Assembly (NCBI RefSeq): GCF_001050155.1
Contig: NZ_LFVY01000026.1
Coordinates: 1 to 51,190 of the forward strand
From: Nitratireductor soli
Lineage (GTDB): Bacteria > Pseudomonadota > Alphaproteobacteria > Rhizobiales > Rhizobiaceae
Direction: 5' to 3'
Length of the DNA: 51,190 nt
A program made the translations under genes and the position numbers. The notes under the pieces were generated by a model that did no database searches, was not told the DNA's origin, and worked only from the letters and a program-made list of their open reading frames with translations. Shown here one piece after another: positions 15,483-25,501 of this stretch (positions within the stretch are counted from its first letter, which is position 1; each line of letters starts with the position of its first letter).

Positions 15483-15977
15483 ATGGGCGGCGCCGGGAGC
15501 AAGTTGACGCATCTTTCCGCCACCGGCGAGGCCCGCATGGTCGATGTCGGCGGCAAGGAAGAGACCCGGCGCCGCGCCATCGCCGAAGGCGCCGTGACGA
15601 TGCAACCTGAAACGCTGGAAGCCATTCTTTCCGGCAACGCCAAGAAAGGCGACGTGCTCGCCACGGCGCGCATCGCCGGCATCATGGCCGCCAAGAAGAC
15701 GCATGAGCTGGTCCCGCTTTGTCACCCGCTCATGCTGTCGAAGGTTACCGTCGACATCGAGCCGGACCGTGCCCTGCCCGGCCTGCGCGTGACCGCCGAA
15801 GTGCGGGTCGATGGCCGCACTGGCGTCGAGATGGAAGCGCTGACGGCGGTCTCCGTCGCCTGCCTGACCATCTACGACATGGCCAAGGCGCTCGACAAAG
15901 GTATGGTCTTGAGCGGCATTCGCCTTTTGCAGAAGACCGGCGGCAAATCGGGCGCCTGGCGCGCCGACGGGTATTGA
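15483..15977 (+). CDS. moaC: Cyclic pyranopterin monophosphate synthase
   Basis: Second enzyme of molybdenum cofactor synthesis, forming cyclic pyranopterin monophosphate (164 aa). Motifs: [25 protein letters not shown] at the N-terminus, [17 protein letters not shown] and the active-site region [29 protein letters not shown]. Its TGA stop is two bases ahead of the moeA ATG, so moaC and moeA are expressed together with trpDC. Confidence 0.98.
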   Translation: MGGAGSKLTHLSATGEARMVDVGGKEETRRRAIAEGAVTMQPETLEAILSGNAKKGDVLATARIAGIMAAKKTHELVPLCHPLMLSKVTVDIEPDRALPGLRVTAEVRVDGRTGVEMEALTAVSVACLTIYDMAKALDKGMVLSGIRLLQKTGGKSGAWRADGY

Positions 15978-15979
15978 AC

Positions 15980-17185
15980 ATGGCTTTGCTGCCGGTCGAC
16001 GAGGCACTTGAACGCATCCTGGAGGGCGTCAAGCCGCTGCCGGCCGAGACGGTGCGCATCGCCGATGCCGACGGCCGCGTGCTGGCAAGACCGCTGAGCG
16101 CCACCCGCACCCAGCCGCCCTTCGACGCATCGGCCATGGACGGCTATGCCGTGCGCGCCGCCGATCTGGAGACGGTGCCCGTTGAACTGGACGTCATCGG
16201 CGAATCGGCTGCCGGAAGCCGTTTTCACGGCAGGCTCGGCCCTGGTCAGGCGGTGCGCATCTTCACCGGCGCACCGGTGCCCGAAAACGCCGATACGATC
16301 CTCATCCAGGAAAACGCCCGCACCCTCGCCGAGAGCCGGATCGAGGCGATGATCTCCGTCGAGAGGGGACGCCATATCCGCCGCGCCGGGCTGGACTTTC
16401 GCCAGGGCCAGGCAATGCTCGATGAGGGTCGGCTGCTCAATGCCGCCGCCATCGGCCTGGCTGCCGCGGCCGGCCATCCCACCCTGCCGGTAACGGCGCG
16501 CCCGCTGATCGCCATCCTGGCGACCGGCGACGAGCTCGTGCTGCCCGGCGAACCCTGCGGCCCGGACCAGATCGTCGCCTCCAACGGCTTCGCCATCGGC
16601 GCGCTGGCCAAGGCGGAAGGCGCGCGCATCCTCGATCTCGGCATCGTCGCCGACGATGCCGCGACGATCACCGGGGCGATCCTCAAGGCGCGCGACGCCG
16701 GCGCCCATGTGCTCGTCACGCTCGGTGGCGCTTCCGTCGGCGCCCGCGACCTGGTGCGCCAGGCGCTGCTCGACGCCGGCGTATCGCTCGATTTCTGGAA
16801 GATTGCCATGCGGCCGGGCAAGCCGCTGATGTTCGGGCGGCTGGGCGATATGCGCGTGCTAGGCCTGCCGGGCAACCCGGTCTCGAGCCTCGTCTGCGCC
16901 CATCTCTTCCTGCGTCCGCTGGCGGCACGCCTGGGGCAGCGCGCCTTTACGCCGGATCTGCGCAGCGCCGTGCTGAGCACGCCGCTCAAGGCCAATGACG
17001 AACGCCGCGACTACATCCGCGCTTCGGTGGCCGCCGGCCCGGATGGGCTGATCGCCACACCGTTTCCCGTGCAGGATTCATCGATGCTGACGACGCTGGC
17101 CGCAGCCAACGCGCTGATCGTCCGCGAGCCGGGCGCCCCGGCCGCCGATGCCGGCGGGCGCTGCCGCGTGCTTCTCTTCGGCTGA
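15980..17185 (+). CDS. moeA: Molybdopterin molybdenumtransferase
   Basis: Inserts molybdate into adenylated molybdopterin, the last step of cofactor synthesis (401 aa). Motifs in order: DASAMDGYAVRAADL, VRIFTGAPVPENADTILIQE, IAILATGDELVLPGE, VTLGGASVGARDLVRQAL, KIAMRPGKPLMFGRLG and VLGLPGNPVSSLVCA. ATG 15980 is used; an open reading frame running back to 15719 overlaps moaC and is a shadow. In relatives I recall lexA as the next gene; here two palindromes and a convergent small gene follow instead. Confidence 0.97.
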   Translation: MALLPVDEALERILEGVKPLPAETVRIADADGRVLARPLSATRTQPPFDASAMDGYAVRAADLETVPVELDVIGESAAGSRFHGRLGPGQAVRIFTGAPVPENADTILIQENARTLAESRIEAMISVERGRHIRRAGLDFRQGQAMLDEGRLLNAAAIGLAAAAGHPTLPVTARPLIAILATGDELVLPGEPCGPDQIVASNGFAIGALAKAEGARILDLGIVADDAATITGAILKARDAGAHVLVTLGGASVGARDLVRQALLDAGVSLDFWKIAMRPGKPLMFGRLGDMRVLGLPGNPVSSLVCAHLFLRPLAARLGQRAFTPDLRSAVLSTPLKANDERRDYIRASVAAGPDGLIATPFPVQDSSMLTTLAAANALIVREPGAPAADAGGRCRVLLFG

Positions 17186-17186
17186 C

Positions 17187-17239
17187 TAGAGCGGGATGAG
17201 GAAAAGTGTGAAACGGTTTTCCGCCCGCATCCCGCTCTA
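17187..17239. repeat. Intergenic palindrome 1 after moeA (RIME-like)
   Basis: TAGAGCGGGATG (17187-17198) pairs perfectly with CATCCCGCTCTA (17228-17239); inside it GGAAAA pairs with TTTTCC. This is the form of the common rhizobial intergenic mosaic palindromes. It begins one base after the moeA stop and may also end transcription, though it has no T run. The repeat-family assignment is from memory. Confidence 0.75.
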
Positions 17240-17252
17240 ACTTATTGAGAGC

Positions 17253-17297
17253 GATCACGATGATTTTGGATTGAGCCAATCCAAAGTCATCGTGATC
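17253..17297. repeat. Intergenic palindrome 2 after moeA
   Basis: GATCACGATGA (17253-17263) pairs with TCATCGTGATC (17287-17297), and the inner TTGGATTG pairs with CAATCCAA. It lies 13 bp from palindrome 1 and 6 bp before the stop of the convergent small gene. The pair forms one two-hairpin block between convergent genes. Confidence 0.75.
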
Positions 17298-17303
17298 TAG
17301 ACC

Positions 17304-17651
17304 TCACCGACAGGCAAAGGGCAGGAAAGACCCCGTCGCCCCGGCATTCATCATCTGCAGCGAGACGAGATTGGCATAGTCGAGTTCCTTCGGCGCGGTC
17401 GGGCAGATGGCGATGCGCATCAGGCATCCGGAGGCGATGAATCGCTCCTGCTTCTCCAGAAACGCCGGCCCCATCCCCTCGACGCCGATGCGCGCCAGCG
17501 CCTCGTCCGTGATTTGTCGGAACAGCAGGCATTTTTTCGCCGGCCAGCCGGAGGCACGATCGCCGCCGCCGTCAGAAGTCGCCGCTTCCTGTGCCAATGC
17601 GGAGCCGAGCAGCCAGAAGGTGATGAACGATGCATGGAGAATGCGTGACAT
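17304..17651 (-). CDS. Small exported protein with four cysteines, unknown function
   Basis: A 115-aa protein not recognised as any named family. The N-terminus is a signal peptide (MSRILHASFITFWLLGSALA, cleavage likely before QEA), so it is predicted periplasmic. The mature part has four Cys (KKCLLF, SGCLMR, AICPTA, FACR), which could form two disulfides, and ends GATGSFLPFACR. ATG 17651 is preferred; 17663 (MIHSM) is also possible, and the longer open frame to 17969 has no signal-like start. Codon use and GC look like its neighbours. It converges with moeA. Confidence 0.65.
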   Translation of the reverse strand: MSRILHASFITFWLLGSALAQEAATSDGGGDRASGWPAKKCLLFRQITDEALARIGVEGMGPAFLEKQERFIASGCLMRIAICPTAPKELDYANLVSLQMMNAGATGSFLPFACR

Positions 17652-17964
17652 GGAGTGAATCATTCCAGGGGTGTCTATGGCATTTGAGCTGCCGGGTGGA
17701 AGCATCTGACGTCCGCACAAATGCAGAAAAACAAGGAGATAGAGCGGGGCAGCGTTTCCATGAAACGATGAACCCGTCTGGCACGAAAACCTTCCAGTGT
17801 GCTGCGCCGAAGCGCATTCCGGGCATCGTTCCGAAACGATTGCGGCGCCATGATGATCTTCCTCCACCGAAAGACCCATAGAGGCGCGATGTGGGGGTAC
17901 CCAGCCGATCCGGGATTTGTGGCAGTCATATCCGACAGCCTGGTCGTATCCCCGATGCGCCGAT
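17652..17964. other. Gene-free spacer with degenerate palindromes
   Basis: No convincing gene. It holds a degenerate palindrome at 17741-17779 (AGAGCGGG ... GTTTC-cat-GAAAC ... CCCGTCT), resembling palindrome 1 in its arms, and ATCGTT-CCGA-AACGAT at 17825-17840. Both look like decayed copies of rhizobial intergenic repeats. Confidence 0.45.
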
Positions 17965-17967
17965 GCC

Positions 17968-18005
17968 AAAAACGCAACAAGCCGGTCATTTGACCGGCTT
18001 GTTGC
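17968..18005 (-). terminator. Intrinsic terminator of ssb
   Basis: A perfect 15-bp stem: GCAACAAGCCGGTCA (17974-17988) and its complement at 17991-18005 with a 2-base gap. On the minus strand it is followed by TTTTT (17968-17972). It lies 75 bp beyond the ssb stop codon. Confidence 0.85.
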
Positions 18006-18079
18006 ATCAGTATTTTCATCGTCCTGACACGCTGAGGCAACGCCGCTACCGCGTCAGGCTCAACCGATCGAACGACCCG

Positions 18080-18583
18080 TCAGAACGGGATCTCGTCGTC
18101 GAGATTCTGCGAATGGCCGCCGCCACCGCCGGAACTGTCCGCTGGGCCCGACTGGCCGAAATCGGAGTTTCGACCGCCGCCGCTATAGCCGCCCTGCCCG
18201 CCATAGCCGGCCTGGTCACCACCGCCCTGGCCACGGGCATCGAGCATCTGCAACTCGCCGCGGAACTTCTGCAGCACCACTTCCGTCGTGTAGCGGTCCT
18301 GGCCGCTCTGGTCGGTCCATTTGCGTGTCTGCAGCTGGCCCTCGATGTAAACCTTGGCGCCCTTCTTCAGATACTGCTCGGCGACCTTGGCCAGATTGTC
18401 ATTGAAAATCACGACGTTGTGCCATTCGGTCTTTTCCTTGCGCTCGCCGCTCGCCTTGTCGCGCCAGCTCTCCGACGTGGCGATGCGCATGTTGACGACC
18501 GGGTCGCCCGAATTGAGCCGGCGGATTTCGGGATCAGCACCCAGATTGCCCACCAGAATGACCTTGTTGACGCTGCCCGCCAT
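18080..18583 (-). CDS. ssb: Single-stranded DNA-binding protein
   Basis: Binds single-stranded DNA in replication, recombination and repair (167 aa). An OB fold covers residues 1 to about 112 ([54 protein letters not shown]). A Gly-rich disordered linker follows, then the acidic tip DDEIPF that recruits partner proteins. ATG 18583 fits the family; the upstream extension is not conserved. A perfect SOS box overlaps its likely promoter, and a strong terminator follows. Confidence 0.97.
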   Translation of the reverse strand: MAGSVNKVILVGNLGADPEIRRLNSGDPVVNMRIATSESWRDKASGERKEKTEWHNVVIFNDNLAKVAEQYLKKGAKVYIEGQLQTRKWTDQSGQDRYTTEVVLQKFRGELQMLDARGQGGGDQAGYGGQGGYSGGGRNSDFGQSGPADSSGGGGGHSQNLDDEIPF

Positions 18584-18688
18584 GACGCTTCTCCACGCTT
18601 GTCCGAAATCTGCGGCGCACTCTATCGCAAGCCACCGGCCGGCGCGCCGGCTGGCTGCGCCGCGCGCCGCCTCGTCCACAGTTCATTT

Positions 18689-18703
18689 GTTCCTATTATG
18701 TTC
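18689..18703. promoter_or_regulatory. SOS (LexA) box of ssb
   Basis: GTTCCTATTATGTTC is an exact GTTC-N7-GTTC, the LexA operator of alphaproteobacteria. It overlaps the candidate -10 of the ssb promoter and lies 106 bp upstream of the ssb start. Confidence 0.8.
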
Positions 18704-18726
18704 TCATTACGCGGCCACCTTGTCAA
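18698..18726 (-). promoter_or_regulatory. Candidate ssb promoter
   Basis: On the minus strand TTGACA (18726-18721), a 17-bp spacer, then GAACAT (18703-18698). The -35 is perfect and the -10 weak, and the -10 is shared with the SOS box, as expected for a LexA-repressed promoter. Confidence 0.6.
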
Positions 18727-19375
18727 CCGCGCCGGTCGAATCCCGGATGACGGCCTGAGATTTGCGGCGCCAGCCGCCGCCCGCGCCCGGCAGCGCGCCC
18801 CGATGGCGCACGATGAAAAGCCCCGCCGCTTCCGTTTCGAGCGCGCGGGGCTCTGGGTCTCAGACCCTTTTGCCGGGAGGGTTTTACCGGCTTTCTCTCA
18901 GGATGTGCGGCCTTGCCGCTCCTGATGGATTGTAAGATTTTCATTGATTGGGCAGCCAGCCACCAGCGTGGTCACACTTCCCGACGACGCATCCCTGAAA
19001 GAGAGCGTATCGTCTTCGGATCGTCCCGTTTTCTGCAGCGCGAAAGCGGTTCCGCTTTCGCAAAGCCGGACGGTCGGATCAGCCGACTGTGGCTTCGCCT
19101 GTCTTGCGAAGCCAGGGCGATCGGTCAGGTGGAGTCATGCCTCCCTCCAAGTTCGCGATTCAGGTCCATTGCTCATTTGTCAGGAGGCTCAAGCGGCGCT
19201 GGCCGGTTCGTGGTGCCCACCGGCACCCGGTCAGAACGGCGTCATCGCGCCTGCGAACCCTGACGCGCCGATACTGCGCCTCCGCCGCACGGGGGTCAAG
19301 CGACACGGCGCCCGCGAATCAAAATGTGATCGAAGCACCGGGATGCAGGGGCATCGATTGTTTTGTCAGGATGTT
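18704..19375. other. Long gene-poor, hairpin-rich spacer between ssb and uvrA
   Basis: About 670 bp between the two SOS boxes with no gene I can support. Perfect inverted repeats include GCGAAAGCGG-TT-CCGCTTTCGC (19040-19061), TGGCTTCGC ... GCGAAGCCA (19090-19114) and GGTGCC-CACC-GGCACC near 19208-19225. A terminator-like hairpin facing the minus strand sits at 18816-18852. The open frames here have no family resemblance. Confidence 0.6.
18816..18852 (-). terminator. Orphan intrinsic terminator-like hairpin
   Basis: AGCCCCGC (18819-18826) pairs with GCGGGGCT (18845-18852), and the stem continues CGC/GCG past one bulged C. On the minus strand it runs into TTTT. No recognised minus-strand gene lies upstream of it, so it may end an unannotated small RNA or short transcript from the ssb-uvrA spacer. 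Confidence 0.5.
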
Positions 19376-19390
19376 GTTCGGCCTTTGTTC
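19376..19390. promoter_or_regulatory. SOS (LexA) box of uvrA
   Basis: GTTCGGCCTTTGTTC is an exact GTTC-N7-GTTC, 166 bp upstream of the uvrA start. A possible promoter overlapping it is TTGTCA (19363-19368), 17 bp, TGTTCT (19386-19391). Confidence 0.75.
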
Positions 19391-19556
19391 TTTTCGCTTG
19401 CCCTTTGCGGCAAAAAACGGGAAAACGCATCAGCGGCGAGACGTGGCCGCCTTCGGGACCTTGTGTGCGGTCATCGACATTTGCGCTGCGTTTCCTACAT
19501 GAAGCGTGGCCGGCCAATGCCGGCCTGTCCATTTATCGAGAAGGCAGCGACGGGGC

Positions 19557-22481
<2,925 letters not shown>

Positions 22482-22487
22482 TTTTCA

Positions 22488-23291
22488 ATGACCAGGGGCA
22501 CCATTCGCGCCGGCATCGGCGGCTGGACCTTCGAGCCGTGGGAAGGCACGTTCTATCCCGACGATCTGCCCAAGAAGCGCCAGCTCGAATATGCCAGCCG
22601 GCAGATTCCGACCATCGAGGTGAACGGCACCTATTACGGCAGCCAGAAGCCGGCGGTGTATGCCAAATGGGGCAGCGATGCGCCGGATGACTTCGTCTTC
22701 GCGCTGAAGGGAAACCGCTTCGTGACGAACCGCAAGGTCTTGTCGGATGCGGCTGAATCGCTTGAGAAATTTCTTGGTTCGGGCATTTCCGAGCTGGGCG
22801 ACAAGCTCGGTCCGCTGGTCTGGCAGTTCGCGCCGACGAAGAAGTTCGATCCGGACGACTTCGAGGGGTTTCTGAAACTGCTGCCGGCAGCGCGCGACGG
22901 TGTCGGTCTGCGCCATGTGCTGGAGGTGCGCCACGACAGCTTCGTCGTCCCGGAATTCATCGCGCTGGCGCACAAATACGGCGCGGCCATTTGCTATGCC
23001 CATCACAACATCTATCCGGAATTCGCCGACATCACCGGAGACTTTGTCTATGCGCGGCTGCAGCGCGGCGAGGATTCCATTCCCACCGCCTATCCGCCGG
23101 CGGAACTCGATGCCTGGGCGAGGCGCGCGGAACTCTGGGCCGAGGGCGGCCAGCCCGACGACCTGCCGCTGGCCGATCCGTCCTTCACGCCGCAGAAGAA
23201 GCCGCGCGACGTGTTCGTCTATTTCATCCACGAGGGCAAGATACGCGCTCCACAGGCCGCGCAGGCCCTGATGCAGCGGGTCCGCGACTGA
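22488..23291 (+). CDS. DUF72 (YecE-like) protein
   Basis: A 267-aa TIM-barrel-like protein of the DUF72 family, whose biochemical role is not established. Family motifs: RAGIGGWTFEPWEGTFYPDDLPKKRQLEYASRQIPTIEVNGTYYG, FVFALKGNRFVTNRK, LVWQFAPTKKFDPDDFEGFL, EVRHDSFVVPEF, DFVYARLQRG and the end DVFVYFIHEGKIRAPQAAQALMQ. Six bases after uvrA, so likely in the same transcript and perhaps under the same SOS control (inference). Convergent with the next gene. Confidence 0.9.
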   Translation: MTRGTIRAGIGGWTFEPWEGTFYPDDLPKKRQLEYASRQIPTIEVNGTYYGSQKPAVYAKWGSDAPDDFVFALKGNRFVTNRKVLSDAAESLEKFLGSGISELGDKLGPLVWQFAPTKKFDPDDFEGFLKLLPAARDGVGLRHVLEVRHDSFVVPEFIALAHKYGAAICYAHHNIYPEFADITGDFVYARLQRGEDSIPTAYPPAELDAWARRAELWAEGGQPDDLPLADPSFTPQKKPRDVFVYFIHEGKIRAPQAAQALMQRVRD

Positions 23292-23308
23292 CACCAACCG
23301 TTCAGGGG

Positions 23309-24808
23309 CTACCCGGTGAGGTCGGCCAGCACCTCTGGAAGCAGTTCCGGCAGGTCCTCGGCAATCAATCCCGGCCCGAACAACTGCCCGGCTTCAGCGT
23401 GCAGCCACACCCCGGCGCACGCCGCCTCGAAAGCCGGCATGCCTTGCGCCATCAATCCGGCGATGATGCCCGCCAGCACGTCGCCGGAACCTGCCGCGGC
23501 GAGCACTGACGTCGCGTTGGTGTTGATGGCGGCGCGGCCATCCGGGTCGGCGATCACCGTGTCGGCGCCCTTCAGCACGACGATTGCCCCGGCCAGTTTC
23601 GCCGCCTGCCGCGCCCGCTCGACCTTCGGCGCACCCGACTGACCGGCAAGGCCGGGAAACAGCCGCCCGAACTCGCCCTCATGCGGCGTCAGCACGAGCG
23701 ACGGAGCCCCCGCCTCCCGCGCGGCATCGAACAGTTCCTGCGGGTTCGTGGAAAAGGCGCTGATCGCATCGGCATCGAGCACCAGCCCGCGCAGCCCGGC
23801 GGCGTCCTGCCGCAATGCGCAAAGGGCGAAGGCGCGCGCCTTGTCGCCGACGCCGAACCCGGGCCCGAGAACGGCCACCGCCGGCCGGCGCTCGGCAAAA
23901 AATCGCTCGACCTCCGCCACCGTCTCGGCACGCCTGAGCATGATGGCGGTCAGGTGCATGGCATTGACCATCAGGGCGCCGGCCGGCGAAAGCAGCGTCA
24001 CCGCGCCGGCGCCGATCCGCGCTGCGCCGCGGGCTGCCAGGCGTGCCGCGCCCGTGGCGGTCGGCCCGCCGGAAAAGACGGCCACATGGCCGCGCGTGTA
24101 TTTGTGCGCTTCCGGCGCGGCGGACGGGAACAAAGGCTGCCACAGCGCCGGTTCGTTCTCCCAAAGCGCGACGCCCGTCTGGCGCAACAGCGCATCGGCG
24201 ATGCCGATATCGGCAAGCACCGTTTCGCCGCACAGCGCCCGGCCGGGATAGAGAAGGTGGCCCGGTTTCCTGCGAAAGAAGGTCACCGTCAGCGCCGCGT
24301 CGAACGCCGCGCCGAGGACCTGTCCGCTGGCGCCGGAAACGCCCGACGGCAGATCGATCGCCACCACGCGCGCGCCCGCCGCCGCCACGCGCCCGATGAT
24401 TTCGGCCTCCACGCCGGAAACCGGTTTTGAAAGCCCCGCGCCGAACAGCGCGTCGATCACAACGCGGTCGGGTTTCGGCTGGAAGGCATCGAACGGCGCG
24501 CCGGTCAAAGGGCAATCGCCTGCCGCCAGCGCCGCGTCGCTCCCCTCGCGCGGCAGCGCACCGGCAAACAGAAGCACGTCCAGCCCGTGCTCGGCCAGGA
24601 GCCGCGCCACCACATAGCCGTCTCCGCCATTGTTGCCGGGACCGCACAGGACATCGAAGCCGGCGGCGTCGGCAAACCGCGCCAGGGTTTCCGCCACGAC
24701 GGCATCGCCCGCATTGCGCATCAGCCGGTAGCCGTCGAATGGGCCGGACACCGCAGCCCGGCGATCGATATCGCCCATCTCCTCGGGTGTCAGAATTTCC
24801 GCTCGCAT
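23309..24808 (-). CDS. nnr: Bifunctional NAD(P)HX epimerase / ADP-dependent NAD(P)HX dehydratase
   Basis: Metabolite-repair enzyme that restores hydrated NADH and NADPH (499 aa, fused form). The N-terminal YjeF_N epimerase (to about 215) has CGPGNNGGDGYVVARLL at 55-71, DALFGAGLSKPVSG and VVAIDLPSGVSG. The C-terminal YjeF_C kinase-like dehydratase has HKYTRGHVAVFSGG, LVLTPHEGEFGRL, IVVLKGADTVIADPDG and AAGSGDVLAGIIAGLMAQG (GSGD at 440-443). ATG 24808 (MRAEILTPEEM) is the family start. Its 5' side faces the glnB promoter region. Confidence 0.95.
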   Translation of the reverse strand: MRAEILTPEEMGDIDRRAAVSGPFDGYRLMRNAGDAVVAETLARFADAAGFDVLCGPGNNGGDGYVVARLLAEHGLDVLLFAGALPREGSDAALAAGDCPLTGAPFDAFQPKPDRVVIDALFGAGLSKPVSGVEAEIIGRVAAAGARVVAIDLPSGVSGASGQVLGAAFDAALTVTFFRRKPGHLLYPGRALCGETVLADIGIADALLRQTGVALWENEPALWQPLFPSAAPEAHKYTRGHVAVFSGGPTATGAARLAARGAARIGAGAVTLLSPAGALMVNAMHLTAIMLRRAETVAEVERFFAERRPAVAVLGPGFGVGDKARAFALCALRQDAAGLRGLVLDADAISAFSTNPQELFDAAREAGAPSLVLTPHEGEFGRLFPGLAGQSGAPKVERARQAAKLAGAIVVLKGADTVIADPDGRAAINTNATSVLAAAGSGDVLAGIIAGLMAQGMPAFEAACAGVWLHAEAGQLFGPGLIAEDLPELLPEVLADLTG

Positions 24809-24862
24809 CGCCCTCTGTCGCTTTCTTCAGCGCATTGCATATTTTTTAAGCACAGGCCAGAC

Positions 24863-24885
24863 TGCGCCATGGAGCCGCTGGCGCA
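24863..24885. promoter_or_regulatory. Candidate activator site upstream of glnB
   Basis: TGCGCCA (24863-24869) and TGGCGCA (24879-24885) form a perfect inverted repeat with a 9-bp gap, roughly 90-110 bp upstream of the first sigma-54 element. That is the distance expected for NtrC enhancer sites. The half-sites resemble TGCACCA/TGGTGCA, but the gap is longer than in the classical site. Confidence 0.35.
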
Positions 24886-24970
24886 TTTTAACGCTTTCAA
24901 CCGGCGCCTGCCGCTGCTTCAGCGCCGTAAAATCCACGATTGGCTGCGCTGAGGGTCCACAATGCAGCGC

Positions 24971-24987
24971 TTGGCATGGTTCATGCA
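24971..24987 (+). promoter_or_regulatory. Sigma-54 (-24/-12) promoter element 1 of glnBA
   Basis: TTGGCATGGTTCATGCA has GG (24973-24974), ten bases, GC (24985-24986) and matches the sigma-54 consensus except for two positions. About 100 bp upstream of the glnB ATG. Confidence 0.7.
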
Positions 24988-25002
24988 AGTCTTGGCCAGA
25001 AC

Positions 25003-25019
25003 TTGGCATGTTTCGTGCT
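25003..25019 (+). promoter_or_regulatory. Sigma-54 (-24/-12) promoter element 2 of glnBA
   Basis: TTGGCATGTTTCGTGCT has GG (25005-25006), ten bases, GC (25017-25018). It is a near-copy of element 1, exactly 32 bp downstream (about three helical turns). Which one initiates cannot be told by eye. Confidence 0.55.
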
Positions 25020-25023
25020 TTAA

Positions 25024-25425
<402 letters not shown>

Positions 25426-25501
25426 TCCACTCCTCCCCCTTCCGTCCCAGCCATTCGTACGGGCACATCCAGGCAATACCATCCCAAACAGGAAAGCGAT
25501 T

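Noticed and set aside
17304-17969. Longer start for the four-Cys exported protein
   Set aside because: The extension has no conserved features and would bury the signal peptide inside the protein.
18723-18944. 73-codon minus-strand frame in the ssb-uvrA spacer (MKILQSIRSGK...)
   Set aside because: Arg/Gly-rich with no family, and it runs through the terminator-like hairpin at 18816-18852; more likely non-coding.
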